Origin: JANOBJ01 sp031411575
GTDB lineage: Bacteria; Pseudomonadota; Gammaproteobacteria; Burkholderiales; Burkholderiaceae_C
Assembly: GCA_031411575.1 (NCBI GenBank)
Contig: JANOBJ010000241.1
Location: forward strand, 1-21,337
Length of the DNA: 21,337 nucleotides
Direction: 5' to 3'
Shown here: one piece after another, positions 14,591 through 21,337 of the stretch
Numbering within the stretch: the stretch's first letter is position 1
Layout of the letters: each line of letters begins with the position of its first letter
The notes under the pieces: model-generated
Told to the model about the DNA's origin: nothing
The model's input: only the letters and a program-made list of their open reading frames with translations
The model's database searches: none
Translations under genes and position numbers: made by a program

Positions 14591-15732
14591 AAACTTACCT
14601 CGCGTGCATGGGCACGCGCCCCGAAATCATCAAGATGGCGGCGTTGCACCGCGTGCTCAAGGCGCGTGGTGACCGGGTCGTGGTGCTCCACACCGGGCAG
14701 CACGAAGCTGTGGCACACGCGCTCTACCGGTTTTTTGACATGGGACCGGATCTTCAGATCGACCTGAAGCGGCGAACGCCGCGGCTGGGCGACCTGACAG
14801 CCGAACTGCTGCAGGGCGTTGACCGCATTCTCGACGAAGTACACCCCGATGTCGTGCTGGTGCAGGGCGACACCACCTCGGCGCTGGCTGGCGCGCTGGC
14901 GGGCTACTACCATGACACACCGGTTGCGCACGTCGAAGCAGGTCTCCGCACAGGCGAACGCGATCCCTTTCCCGAAGAAAAGAACCGCGAAATCATCGGG
15001 CGCCTCGCCTATTGGCACTTCCCGCCGACGACCCAGGCGGGTGACAACCTGCTGCGGGAAGGCATTGCGCAGGAAAGGATCTTCGTTGTTGGCAACACCG
15101 TGATTGATGCGGCGCTGTGGGTGCGCGAGCGAATCGCCAGCAGTGGCTTCGACATGGGCGATGCGATGCCCTCAAACCTGCGGCAATTCCTGGCGAGTCA
15201 CCCGCACCAGCGCTTGCTGTTGGTCACTGCGCACCGGCGCGAAAACTGGGGCCAGCCAATCCGTGACATTGCTGCCGCCCTGGGACTTTTGCTGCGCGAG
15301 TACCCCGACCTGGTTGCAGTTTGGCCGATGCACCCGAACCCTGCAGTGCGCGACGATGTCAAGGCGGCTTTCAGCTCACTTTTGCCGACCTGCCGTGAAC
15401 GCTTGTGCCTCACCAACCCACTGGATTACCCGGCCCTGATCGCGGTACTGGCACGCTGCCACTTCACTCTGACCGACTCTGGCGGCATCCAGGAAGAGGC
15501 ATCGGCGATGGCGCGACCCGTACTTATCGCGCGAGAAAGCACTGAGCGCCAGGAACTGCTGCAAGCAGGCGGTGCGCGACTCGTCGGAACCGACACACAA
15601 CGCATCGTTGACGAAGCATCAATGCTGCTGAGCGACGAAAACGTCTATCGAACGATGCAACTGCCCGCCAGCCCTTTTGGCGATGGACAATCAGCAAGCC
15701 GTATTGCCGACACACTAGCCGCCACCTCATGA
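14587..15732 (+). CDS. wecB: UDP-N-acetylglucosamine 2-epimerase (non-hydrolysing)
   Basis: 381 residues, normal length for the family. The enzyme interconverts UDP-GlcNAc and UDP-ManNAc in the cytoplasm. Conserved positions are all visible: R11 and K16 in GTRPEIIKMA, TGQH, QGDTTSAL with D95, HVEAGLRTG with E117, PFPEEKNR, the later TAHRREN histidine, and DSGGIQEEA, which binds the UDP. The start overlaps the lipoprotein stop (ATGA). Its presence between polymer-handling genes implies that the operon's product contains ManNAc or a derivative. No UDP-ManNAc dehydrogenase (wecC) is in the window, so uronic acid formation would need a gene elsewhere. The YaiO gene starts 16 bp downstream. Confidence 0.95.
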   Translation: MKTYLACMGTRPEIIKMAALHRVLKARGDRVVVLHTGQHEAVAHALYRFFDMGPDLQIDLKRRTPRLGDLTAELLQGVDRILDEVHPDVVLVQGDTTSALAGALAGYYHDTPVAHVEAGLRTGERDPFPEEKNREIIGRLAYWHFPPTTQAGDNLLREGIAQERIFVVGNTVIDAALWVRERIASSGFDMGDAMPSNLRQFLASHPHQRLLLVTAHRRENWGQPIRDIAAALGLLLREYPDLVAVWPMHPNPAVRDDVKAAFSSLLPTCRERLCLTNPLDYPALIAVLARCHFTLTDSGGIQEEASAMARPVLIARESTERQELLQAGGARLVGTDTQRIVDEASMLLSDENVYRTMQLPASPFGDGQSASRIADTLAATS

Positions 15733-15748
15733 TGGAGATTGAAACACC

Positions 15749-16636
15749 ATGAAAACTTTCGCTCCGACTCGGTTCGCCCTGGCCATTTGCGCCTTCATTT
15801 CCCTCTCTGCGCACGCTCTCCAGGAATCCACACCGCCCATCGACTCCGATCTGCCGGAACTCATCGCGCAGGTTGCTGGCGAAACGGCGGTCCGCGCCAC
15901 GGCGGTTGTACCGGCGGAAGCATCTGCCCCGCGCCGTGGCCTGGACGTCTACACCAGCCGGCAAAGACTCTCGGCCGGTTTCGGTGACTGGAGCGAGACG
16001 GGCGTAAGAGGCAACTATGAAATAGGTGCCCATTTGCTGGGCGCAGAACTGGCCACCATGCGGCGCTTCGGGGAGTCTGGCAAGTATCTCGGTTTGAGCG
16101 ACACCTATACGTTCAATTCCGACTGGTTCGCCTCGCTTGCGGTAGGTGCTGGCGATGGTGCTGCCTACTTGCCCCGGTACCGGGTAGACGGTTTCGTCAA
16201 TCGCAAACTGCTGACGGCCAGGAACCTGATTGCAACCCTGGGTGCAGGCTATTACCGTGCGCCAGACGGGCACACAGACCGCAGCGCGAGCATTGGCGCC
16301 ACCTACTACTTCAGCCAGCCATGGATCGTGCAAGGCGAGGTCAGGTTCAACAACAGCAGCCCGGGCAGTGTGCGCACCCGCCAGCAATTCCTGGCTGCGA
16401 CCTGGGGTCGCGACAAGCAAACCCAGGTGACTGCTCGCCACGCCTGGGGCACCGAGGGCTACCAGTCGATCGGCGCTGGCGCGACGCTGGTGGATTTCCG
16501 CAGCCGGCAGACCAGCCTGGCCCTGCGGCACTGGCTGGGACCACAGTGGGGACTGATGGGTAGCGTCGAACGCTACAGCAATCCGTTTTACCGTCGCAAC
16601 GGGGCCACCTTGGGCCTGTTCTGGCAATTTCCGTGA
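15749..16636 (+). CDS. YaiO-family outer-membrane beta-barrel protein
   Basis: 295 residues. A clear signal peptide (MKTFAPTRFALAICAFISLSAHA) is followed by a flexible stretch of about 50 residues and then a YaiO-type domain opening with LDVYTSRQRLSAGFGDWSE. Alternating aromatic and polar strands follow, ending in the terminal-aromatic rule (LGLFWQFP). GGAGAT precedes the ATG by 11 bases. YaiO proteins are outer-membrane barrels of poorly known role. In this operon the protein is the only outer-membrane candidate and could be the exit pore or anchor for the polymer, analogous in position to AlgE, BcsC or PgaA barrels but with no TPR domain. Its stop overlaps the next start (GTGA). Confidence 0.85.
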   Translation: MKTFAPTRFALAICAFISLSAHALQESTPPIDSDLPELIAQVAGETAVRATAVVPAEASAPRRGLDVYTSRQRLSAGFGDWSETGVRGNYEIGAHLLGAELATMRRFGESGKYLGLSDTYTFNSDWFASLAVGAGDGAAYLPRYRVDGFVNRKLLTARNLIATLGAGYYRAPDGHTDRSASIGATYYFSQPWIVQGEVRFNNSSPGSVRTRQQFLAATWGRDKQTQVTARHAWGTEGYQSIGAGATLVDFRSRQTSLALRHWLGPQWGLMGSVERYSNPFYRRNGATLGLFWQFP

Positions 16637-17472
16637 ACCCTGCCGACAGCCTGATCGTTGATCCCGCCCGCGCAGACGTCATCCGGGTTGCGCGAGCCGA
16701 ACTCGACCGGGCCCGCGCTTCGATCAAGCGGAGCACGCAGGACCGCAGTCTGAGCCAGGTACGTTTTACCGCTTCAACGCTGACTGAGGTGGTGCTCATG
16801 GCGGCATTGCCCTGCGCTGCGCTGGTATGGGTCAAGCCCTGGTTGATGAAACTCTGGTACACCACCATTCTGTGGTGGTCGGCAATGCTGGACCTGCCGC
16901 TGCGCATGGGGCGAGACCGCGGTGTGGACGAACTGCAATGGCTCGCAGCCAGTTCGGCGTCGCTGGTGCCGGGGCCGATAACCGGTGTAGCCACCGCGGC
17001 GTTGGTCATTGGCGGCTTCGCAAGTACGTTCTGGATGCGCGATCATCAGGTTCCGCTCAAGTATGTGGTGCGTACGCTGTGCGTGGTTCAGGCCAGCGCC
17101 TTGCTGTTTTTTCTGTTCGTTCCATCTCGCTTTCCCTACACGATTCAGGGCCACGTTTCCGCCATGTTGAATGCGGGCTATGCCCTGATGCTCGCGCTGC
17201 CGGTGCTCTTGGCACTCGGTTGGGGTGTGCTGCGCCTGCCGTTCCAGCACAAGTTGTTCTATCCCTCCCTGATCCTCGCCTACTACACGGTCATGCTGCC
17301 CCACAAGGCACTGCTACATGCCCTGATCCTTCAGCATTTCTCACTGCTGTTCATGCCTATCCTGTACCTGTGCTTCGGCGCCGTCTTTGACCTGATGGTG
17401 TTCGTGGCTTTGTATTCCTGGCTGGCCAGCAAAGTACCCGTCGATGCCCTGAATTCGGAGTTTGCGCGATGA
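16633..17472 (+). CDS. Polytopic inner-membrane protein of the polysaccharide operon, unknown function
   Basis: 279 residues starting at the GTG that overlaps the YaiO stop. An N-terminal cytoplasmic part of about 45 residues is charged and helical (VIRVARAELDRARASIKRSTQDR). Six or seven membrane helices follow, at about 47-67, 70-90, 113-133, 143-163, 176-200 and in 208-265. I recognise no transporter, acyltransferase or exosortase signature; two histidines in the last helices (MLPHKALLHALILQHF) are the only polar residues that stand out. Its place between the outer-membrane barrel and the deacetylase, with 4-bp overlaps on both sides, says it belongs to the same machine, perhaps as a synthase partner (like PgaD), a flippase or a donor of a substituent. 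None of these can be chosen from sequence alone. Confidence 0.78.
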   Translation: MNPADSLIVDPARADVIRVARAELDRARASIKRSTQDRSLSQVRFTASTLTEVVLMAALPCAALVWVKPWLMKLWYTTILWWSAMLDLPLRMGRDRGVDELQWLAASSASLVPGPITGVATAALVIGGFASTFWMRDHQVPLKYVVRTLCVVQASALLFFLFVPSRFPYTIQGHVSAMLNAGYALMLALPVLLALGWGVLRLPFQHKLFYPSLILAYYTVMLPHKALLHALILQHFSLLFMPILYLCFGAVFDLMVFVALYSWLASKVPVDALNSEFAR

Positions 17473-19304
17473 AACTGTCAACCGGCGCACTCGACCACCG
17501 CGCCTGGGTACTGGTGACAGCCGCCGTGCTGCTGGGCATTCTGGCAGCGCTGTATGCCACTTCGCGCCAAACGGAGCAGGTCATTGTTTTGCTGGTGCCC
17601 AACAAAGCATCCTTCACCCAGCCCGTCACACAGGCGTGGATGGGCGCGGCCCGCGAGGAAGGATTGCCCGTAGTCGCCATGACGGATGACGAGTTCCTGC
17701 GTTACGGCGGCAACCGCAGTGCTTTCGCCGGCGTCATCCTGCCTGATTCAGTGCACCAGCGGGCGTCTGATTTGCTGGTGAACCTGCTGCACACTTATGT
17801 AGAGGCGGGTGGCTCGCTCTTCATCGCTTTTGATGCGGCACTTCTGGATGCGAACGATGGCACCTACGCTGCCGGCCAGTCGCGGCTCTCACCACTCGCA
17901 GGGGTACGTTATGCGCTGTACAACCAGTTGCGCAGCATGACGTATGCAAAAGGGCCGGTATATGGCTCAAGAGAGAGCGAAAGCCGGTTAGGTATCCAGC
18001 CCGGAAAACTGGATTTCACGAACTCTTCCCTGGCGCCCTTGGGCGAGCTCACCACGTACGGCTATGAGCGTCTGGAGCACAGTTTCTTCCGCACGGAGGG
18101 CGGATCCGGCGCCACCACACTGTTGCGCTCAGCGGAAGACGATGTCATCGTCGGGGAGAACCGTTTTGGCAAGGGCAGCGTGCTGTTTGCCAACCTGCCA
18201 CTGGGCTATCTAAAGACGCGAACAGACGGCTACTTGCTGCATCGTCTGCTGCGCCATTTCGCCATCGACATGCTGCGGCAACCCCATCTGGCACCGGTGC
18301 CCAATGCCAAAGGCGGGCTGGTGCTCAATTTGCATATTGATTCCAACGCTGCGCAGGCACCCCTGCTGGAGCTTGAAAAAGCGGGGTGGTTTGACGAGGG
18401 ACCGTTTTCACTGCATGTGACCGCCGGCCCGGATGCAAGCCGAGTTGGGGATGGATTGGGCCTAAACCTCGACGCCAACGGCGAAATGCAGGCTTTCTTC
18501 AAGCGCCAGGTCGCCCGCGGTCACGAGGTAGGCAACCACGGAGGCTGGATTCACAACGTCTTTGGTGAGCAGGCGAATGAAACCAACCGCAATGAATTTG
18601 AGCCTTTTCTGGAGCTGAATAACCGCAGCATCACACCGATTGTTGGCAAGGCCGTCCGTAGCTACTCGGCCCCCATGGGGAACCAGCCTGTCTGGGCGAC
18701 ACGGTGGTTGCACAGCAATGGTTTCCAGGCCCATTACTTCACGGGGGACGTCGGACTCGGGCCTACCCGGTCGTTTTATGACGGCAAGCGCCCCGCGTCC
18801 GCGATCTGGGCATTCCCGGTGTCGAACTTCCTGAAGATCGCAACATTCGAAGAACTCGATTCACGCGAACCGCCACTGGAAGCCAGCGACATTGCCCTGT
18901 TCCTCACCAGTTTGTCCCGCTACGTCGCGGACTACCGGGTTGCCAGGCTGTTCTACTTCCATCCACCCGCCTCAACCCGCTATGCGAGCGCGCTGGACAT
19001 CTTCATGACACAGGCCCGTGAACTGACCGCTGACCAGCGCTTCCGCTGGTACACCATGGAAGGGCTCGCAGCGTTTCTGAACCGTCGGGAACAAGCGCAC
19101 TGGAGAATCATCATCGCTGCCAACAGCAGCCGCTCGCTAGTCGCGTCCAGCACGACGGGCTTGCAAGAACTCAGTTGGGTGTTCCCCCGAAGCAGGTCCA
19201 TGCAGTTCAGAGTTGTGCAAGGCAATGCAACGCTGCGGCAAGAAGGCGATGAATGGATCGTGACCGCAGGCGATTGCACGACGCTGGAGGTCCAGATGCA
19301 ATAA
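17469..19304 (+). CDS. Membrane-anchored polysaccharide deacetylase with N-terminal Rossmann-like domain
   Basis: 611 residues, three parts behind one N-terminal membrane helix (about 12-31). Residues 36-270 look like a glutamine-amidotransferase-like fold (VIVLLVPNKASF, VILPDSVHQRAS, YVEAGGSLFIAFD, GENRFGKGSVLFANLPLGY) without a visible catalytic triad. Residues 283-525 resemble a NodB/CE4 deacetylase with unusual motifs: LHIDSN (D291) in place of TFDD, GHEVGNHGGWIHN (H357 and H362, five apart instead of four), RSYSAPMGNQ (R397, P402), and YFHPP (H498). The last about 80 residues are beta-rich. Such enzymes remove acetyl groups from polymeric N-acetylhexosamines in the periplasm. The combination recalls PelA, which also joins a deacetylase with other domains. 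The start overlaps the previous stop (ATGA), and this is the last operon gene. Confidence 0.82.
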   Translation: MKLSTGALDHRAWVLVTAAVLLGILAALYATSRQTEQVIVLLVPNKASFTQPVTQAWMGAAREEGLPVVAMTDDEFLRYGGNRSAFAGVILPDSVHQRASDLLVNLLHTYVEAGGSLFIAFDAALLDANDGTYAAGQSRLSPLAGVRYALYNQLRSMTYAKGPVYGSRESESRLGIQPGKLDFTNSSLAPLGELTTYGYERLEHSFFRTEGGSGATTLLRSAEDDVIVGENRFGKGSVLFANLPLGYLKTRTDGYLLHRLLRHFAIDMLRQPHLAPVPNAKGGLVLNLHIDSNAAQAPLLELEKAGWFDEGPFSLHVTAGPDASRVGDGLGLNLDANGEMQAFFKRQVARGHEVGNHGGWIHNVFGEQANETNRNEFEPFLELNNRSITPIVGKAVRSYSAPMGNQPVWATRWLHSNGFQAHYFTGDVGLGPTRSFYDGKRPASAIWAFPVSNFLKIATFEELDSREPPLEASDIALFLTSLSRYVADYRVARLFYFHPPASTRYASALDIFMTQARELTADQRFRWYTMEGLAAFLNRREQAHWRIIIAANSSRSLVASSTTGLQELSWVFPRSRSMQFRVVQGNATLRQEGDEWIVTAGDCTTLEVQMQ

Positions 19305-19323
19305 CTAGGCACCGGCCAGCCCG

Positions 19324-20037
19324 TTAAGCTGCCGCCTGCCTCGCCGTTTTCAGGAGCTTGTTGTACGTCGTCCGGTCAGCCGCGTAACAGCTGCATGCCG
19401 CCGATTCGAGTCCGTCACGGTCCAGTACGGTCACGTGACCGTGGCGGTACTCGATCAGGCCGCTGCGCTGCATGGCGCCGGCCGCCGTGGTGATGCCGAC
19501 ACGGCGCACGCCCAGCATGTAGCCCAGGAACTCATGCGTCACCTGAAAACTGTTGGAGTGAGAACGATCCTGGCTCATCAGCAACCAGCGCGCCAGCCGG
19601 GGCCCCACCAGATGAAACCGCAGGCAGGCGGCCGATACCGTCAACGTGGCCATCGTCACATACAGGTAGCGGCTCACGGTACGCTGCAGCGCCGCGCTGC
19701 GCGCCAGCTCCTTGCGGAAGGCCGTGGCACCGACCCGCCAGGCCGAACCCGGCCCCTGCACCAGTGCGTGCAGCGGCGATATGCCGATGCCCAGCGCCAA
19801 CTGGGTGCCCAGCATGCCCTCACGCCCGATCATGCCCACCTCGACCCCCGGATGGGCTTCCAGCAGCGCCACCAGCGAGATGAACCCGTTGATGGGGAAG
19901 TACACATGGCGGGTGTCTTCGCCCGGATTGCACAGCACCTCAGCCAGAGCCAGTTCGACGGGTTCGCAAATCGCGAGCAAGCGCACGCGGTCTGCGCGCG
20001 GAAGCAGCTCAATCAGGTGGTTCTGGGCAGCGGCCAA
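19324..20037 (-). CDS. Crp/Fnr-family transcriptional regulator 1
   Basis: 237 residues. An N-terminal cyclic-nucleotide-binding-like beta-barrel (about 15-120; VYFPINGFISLVALLEAHPGVEVGMIGREGMLG) is followed by the dimer helix and a winged helix-turn-helix (about 165-215; THEFLGYMLGVRRVGITTAAGAMQRSGLIEYRHGHVTVLD). It ends with ACSCYAADRTTYNKLL. The effector pocket lacks the RxS phosphate-binding signature of cAMP-CRP, and there is no N-terminal cysteine cluster for an FNR-type iron-sulfur centre, so the signal is unknown. The start is TTG at 20037, with GGAGAG about six bases upstream. The gene converges on the polysaccharide operon with only 19 bp between stops. Confidence 0.88.
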   Translation of the reverse strand: MAAAQNHLIELLPRADRVRLLAICEPVELALAEVLCNPGEDTRHVYFPINGFISLVALLEAHPGVEVGMIGREGMLGTQLALGIGISPLHALVQGPGSAWRVGATAFRKELARSAALQRTVSRYLYVTMATLTVSAACLRFHLVGPRLARWLLMSQDRSHSNSFQVTHEFLGYMLGVRRVGITTAAGAMQRSGLIEYRHGHVTVLDRDGLESAACSCYAADRTTYNKLLKTARQAAA

Positions 20038-20198
20038 TGCGGCTCTCCGGTGGAAAATGAGTACCTTTAACCCGGCTGCCGGAGGCTATCCTGCGCTCGC
20101 TGGCTTGCAAAGCAATGGTGTGGATGAACGAGGCCAGTATGGGGGACGCACCCACAATCGGTTGTCTGCCAGCGCACATAGCTGCAAACAATCCCAAA

Positions 20199-20930
20199 TT
20201 ACATGGCGACGGCTGCCGGCAAAGCCTGCTGATGGGTTCTATGGCCGGCCGAGTAGCACTCGCAGGCCAGCGATTCAAGGTGCTCACGGTCAAGCACCTC
20301 AACATGCCCTCGCCGGTACCGGATGACGCCGGCTCGCTGCAGCTTGAGCGCCGAGGTCGTCACCCCCTCACGGCGCACGCCAAGGAGACCCGCGACGGTC
20401 TCCTGCGTCATGGCGAGGTCGGCGGACGGCGATTGATCCAGGGCCAGCAGCAGCCGGCGGGACAGCCTCTGGTCGATCGAGTGAAAGCGATTGCAAGCTG
20501 CCGTTTGCGCCACCTGGCCGATGAGGTCCAAGGCATACCGCAACACGACGCTCAATAACGGGCCGGAAGCACTGGCTTGCTGTTTCACCGCCCTTGCCGG
20601 GAGACGCAATGCCTCTCCGTCGGTTTGCACCACCATGCGGCTGAGCGTGGCGTTGCCCCCGAGGAACAGCGACAGCCCCACAACGCCGTCGTTGCCGATA
20701 ACCGCGCACTCGGTCGACGCGCCGTCGTTTGCCCAATACTGCATCGACACGATCGCACTGGTTGGAAAGACGGCATGCGACGGCTCCCTGCCGGATTCAC
20801 ACAGCAGCTGCCCGCGTCGCAACTCGATCGGCTCCAGGTACGCCAGCCACAGTGCTTTCTCCGCCACGGGGAGTGCTGCCAGCAACTGGTTGCGTGTAGG
20901 GTCAATGGCGGGGGAGGGCGACGGATTCAT
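20199..20930 (-). CDS. Crp/Fnr-family transcriptional regulator 2
   Basis: 243 residues with the same layout as its neighbour: a sensor beta-barrel (HAVFPTSAIVSMQYWANDGASTECAVIGNDGVVGLSLFLGG), a dimer helix, and a winged helix-turn-helix (MTQETVAGLLGVRREGVTTSALKLQRAGVIRYRRGHVEVLD) followed by LACECYSAG. The DNA-reading helix VRREGVT is also found in the third regulator, so these two may bind similar sites, whereas the first reads VRRVGIT. No FNR cysteine cluster and no cAMP signature are seen. The ATG at 20930 has AGGTGA upstream, and that region can pair with an upstream complementary block (20994-21001). A 161-bp gap separates it from regulator 1, so each gene may have its own promoter. Confidence 0.88.
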   Translation of the reverse strand: MNPSPSPAIDPTRNQLLAALPVAEKALWLAYLEPIELRRGQLLCESGREPSHAVFPTSAIVSMQYWANDGASTECAVIGNDGVVGLSLFLGGNATLSRMVVQTDGEALRLPARAVKQQASASGPLLSVVLRYALDLIGQVAQTAACNRFHSIDQRLSRRLLLALDQSPSADLAMTQETVAGLLGVRREGVTTSALKLQRAGVIRYRRGHVEVLDREHLESLACECYSAGHRTHQQALPAAVAM

Positions 20931-21001
20931 GGGGCTTCACCTGGGTAAGTTGTTCCCCATCATCCCGAGATGGCAGCGCGGGTGGTATCGGCCGAAGCCC
21001 C
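20931..21001 (-). promoter_or_regulatory. Long-range inverted repeat covering the ribosome binding site of regulator 2
   Basis: GGGGCTTC (20931-20938, directly next to the ATG) and GAAGCCCC (20994-21001) are exact 8-base complements 55 bases apart. In the minus-strand transcript the pairing would bury the bases between the Shine-Dalgarno and the start codon. In GC-rich DNA an 8-bp match over this distance can occur by chance. Confidence 0.25.
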
Positions 21002-21054
21002 GTTAGCCCATCAGTTCGCGCCTACAGGAGAAGCACCCGCCTCCACGGCTCTGT

Positions 21055-21337
21055 TTAAGCCGCGATCTTGTAGCGCAACAACCGGTCGTACTCCTTTTTG
21101 ACTACCCGGTAACACTCGCAGGTGCGCTGCTCCAGCCCCGGGCGGTCCAGCACCGTGATGCGTCCGCGCGCGTACTGGATCAGACCAGCCCGTTGCAGCT
21201 TGGTGGCGGCTTCGGTCACTCCTTCACGGCGTACGCCCAGCATGTTGGCGATCAGCTCCTGAGTCATCACCAACTCGGTGCCTTCCAGCCGGTCCATGCT
21301 CAGCAGCAGCCAGCGGCACAGCTGCTGATCGAGCGAA
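21055..21337 (-). CDS. Crp/Fnr-family transcriptional regulator 3 (N-terminus beyond window)
   Basis: Only the last about 93 codons are present; the frame is open to the window edge. The visible part begins SLDQQLCRWLLLSMDRLEG, then shows the winged helix-turn-helix (MTQELIANMLGVRREGVTEAATKLQRAGLIQYARGRITVLD) and ends RTCECYRVVKKEYDRLL. It is clearly the same subfamily as the two preceding regulators and is closest to regulator 2 in the recognition helix. The sensor domain is not visible. A 124-bp gap separates it from regulator 2. Confidence 0.88.
   Translation of the reverse strand, partial: SLDQQLCRWLLLSMDRLEGTELVMTQELIANMLGVRREGVTEAATKLQRAGLIQYARGRITVLDRPGLEQRTCECYRVVKKEYDRLLRYKIAA

Noticed and set aside
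10919..19304. Assignment of the operon as pgaABCD, pel, bcs or alginate
   Set aside because: No TPR porin (PgaA/PelB/AlgK), no PilZ or Alg44-type protein, no bcsB, and no UDP-ManNAc or GDP-mannose dehydrogenase is present; only the synthase and deacetylase are generic matches.
19305..19323. Terminator between the operon and regulator 1
   Set aside because: The 19-bp gap holds no convincing stem or T-run.
19324..20930. FNR-type oxygen sensors
   Set aside because: The cysteines seen are not in the N-terminal cluster that binds the iron-sulfur centre; the conserved C-x-C-Y lies at the C-terminal end.

Overview
The window is about 21.3 kb of GC-rich chromosomal DNA from a betaproteobacterium, most likely a Burkholderiales member close to the Comamonadaceae. 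This rests on the Bug/TctC-type solute-binding protein, the queG-tsaE-amiC neighbourhood, the codon use, and a dispersed A/T-headed 65-bp repeat of a type I associate with that family. No tRNA, rRNA, insertion sequence, CRISPR array or phage gene is visible. No gene-free gap exceeds about 230 bp.

Positions 1-9.5 kb are mostly housekeeping and stress genes. A truncated Bug-family periplasmic binding protein (minus strand) diverges from an AEC-type permease. Next come a phospholipase D-type cardiolipin synthase and a large HPII-type catalase with a C-terminal DJ-1/PfpI-like domain, both on the minus strand in the order katE then cls. The epoxyqueuosine reductase queG (minus) diverges from tsaE (tRNA t6A ATPase), which overlaps the AMIN-amidase gene amiC. 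A small proline-rich exported protein of unknown function follows. Three copies of one 65-bp repeat lie at 1825-1889, 5787-5851 and 8072-8136; the third is in frame inside amiC.

Positions 9.5-19.3 kb are the most interesting part. A glmM-type phosphoglucosamine mutase (minus) diverges from a tightly packed seven-gene operon on the plus strand: a processive family-2 glycosyltransferase, a membrane-anchored bactofilin-like beta-helix protein, a lipoprotein of unknown function that may have an alpha/alpha-barrel fold, the UDP-GlcNAc 2-epimerase wecB, a YaiO-type outer-membrane beta-barrel, a polytopic inner-membrane protein, and a membrane-anchored polysaccharide deacetylase with an extra Rossmann-like domain. 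Five of the six junctions are 4-bp start/stop overlaps. Together the genes look like a complete synthase-dependent exopolysaccharide system: GlmM and WecB supply an amino-sugar nucleotide (UDP-GlcNAc/UDP-ManNAc), the glycosyltransferase polymerises and translocates, the deacetylase and lipoprotein tailor the polymer in the periplasm, and the YaiO barrel could be the outer-membrane exit. The gene set does not match the Pga, Pel, Bcs or Alg operons as I know them, so it is the best candidate here for an undescribed system.

Positions 19.3-21.3 kb hold three consecutive Crp/Fnr-family regulators on the minus strand, converging on the operon. All three end in the same C-x-C-Y motif, and the last runs off the window. 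They may be tandem paralogues and may regulate the polysaccharide genes, but nothing in the sequence proves that link.
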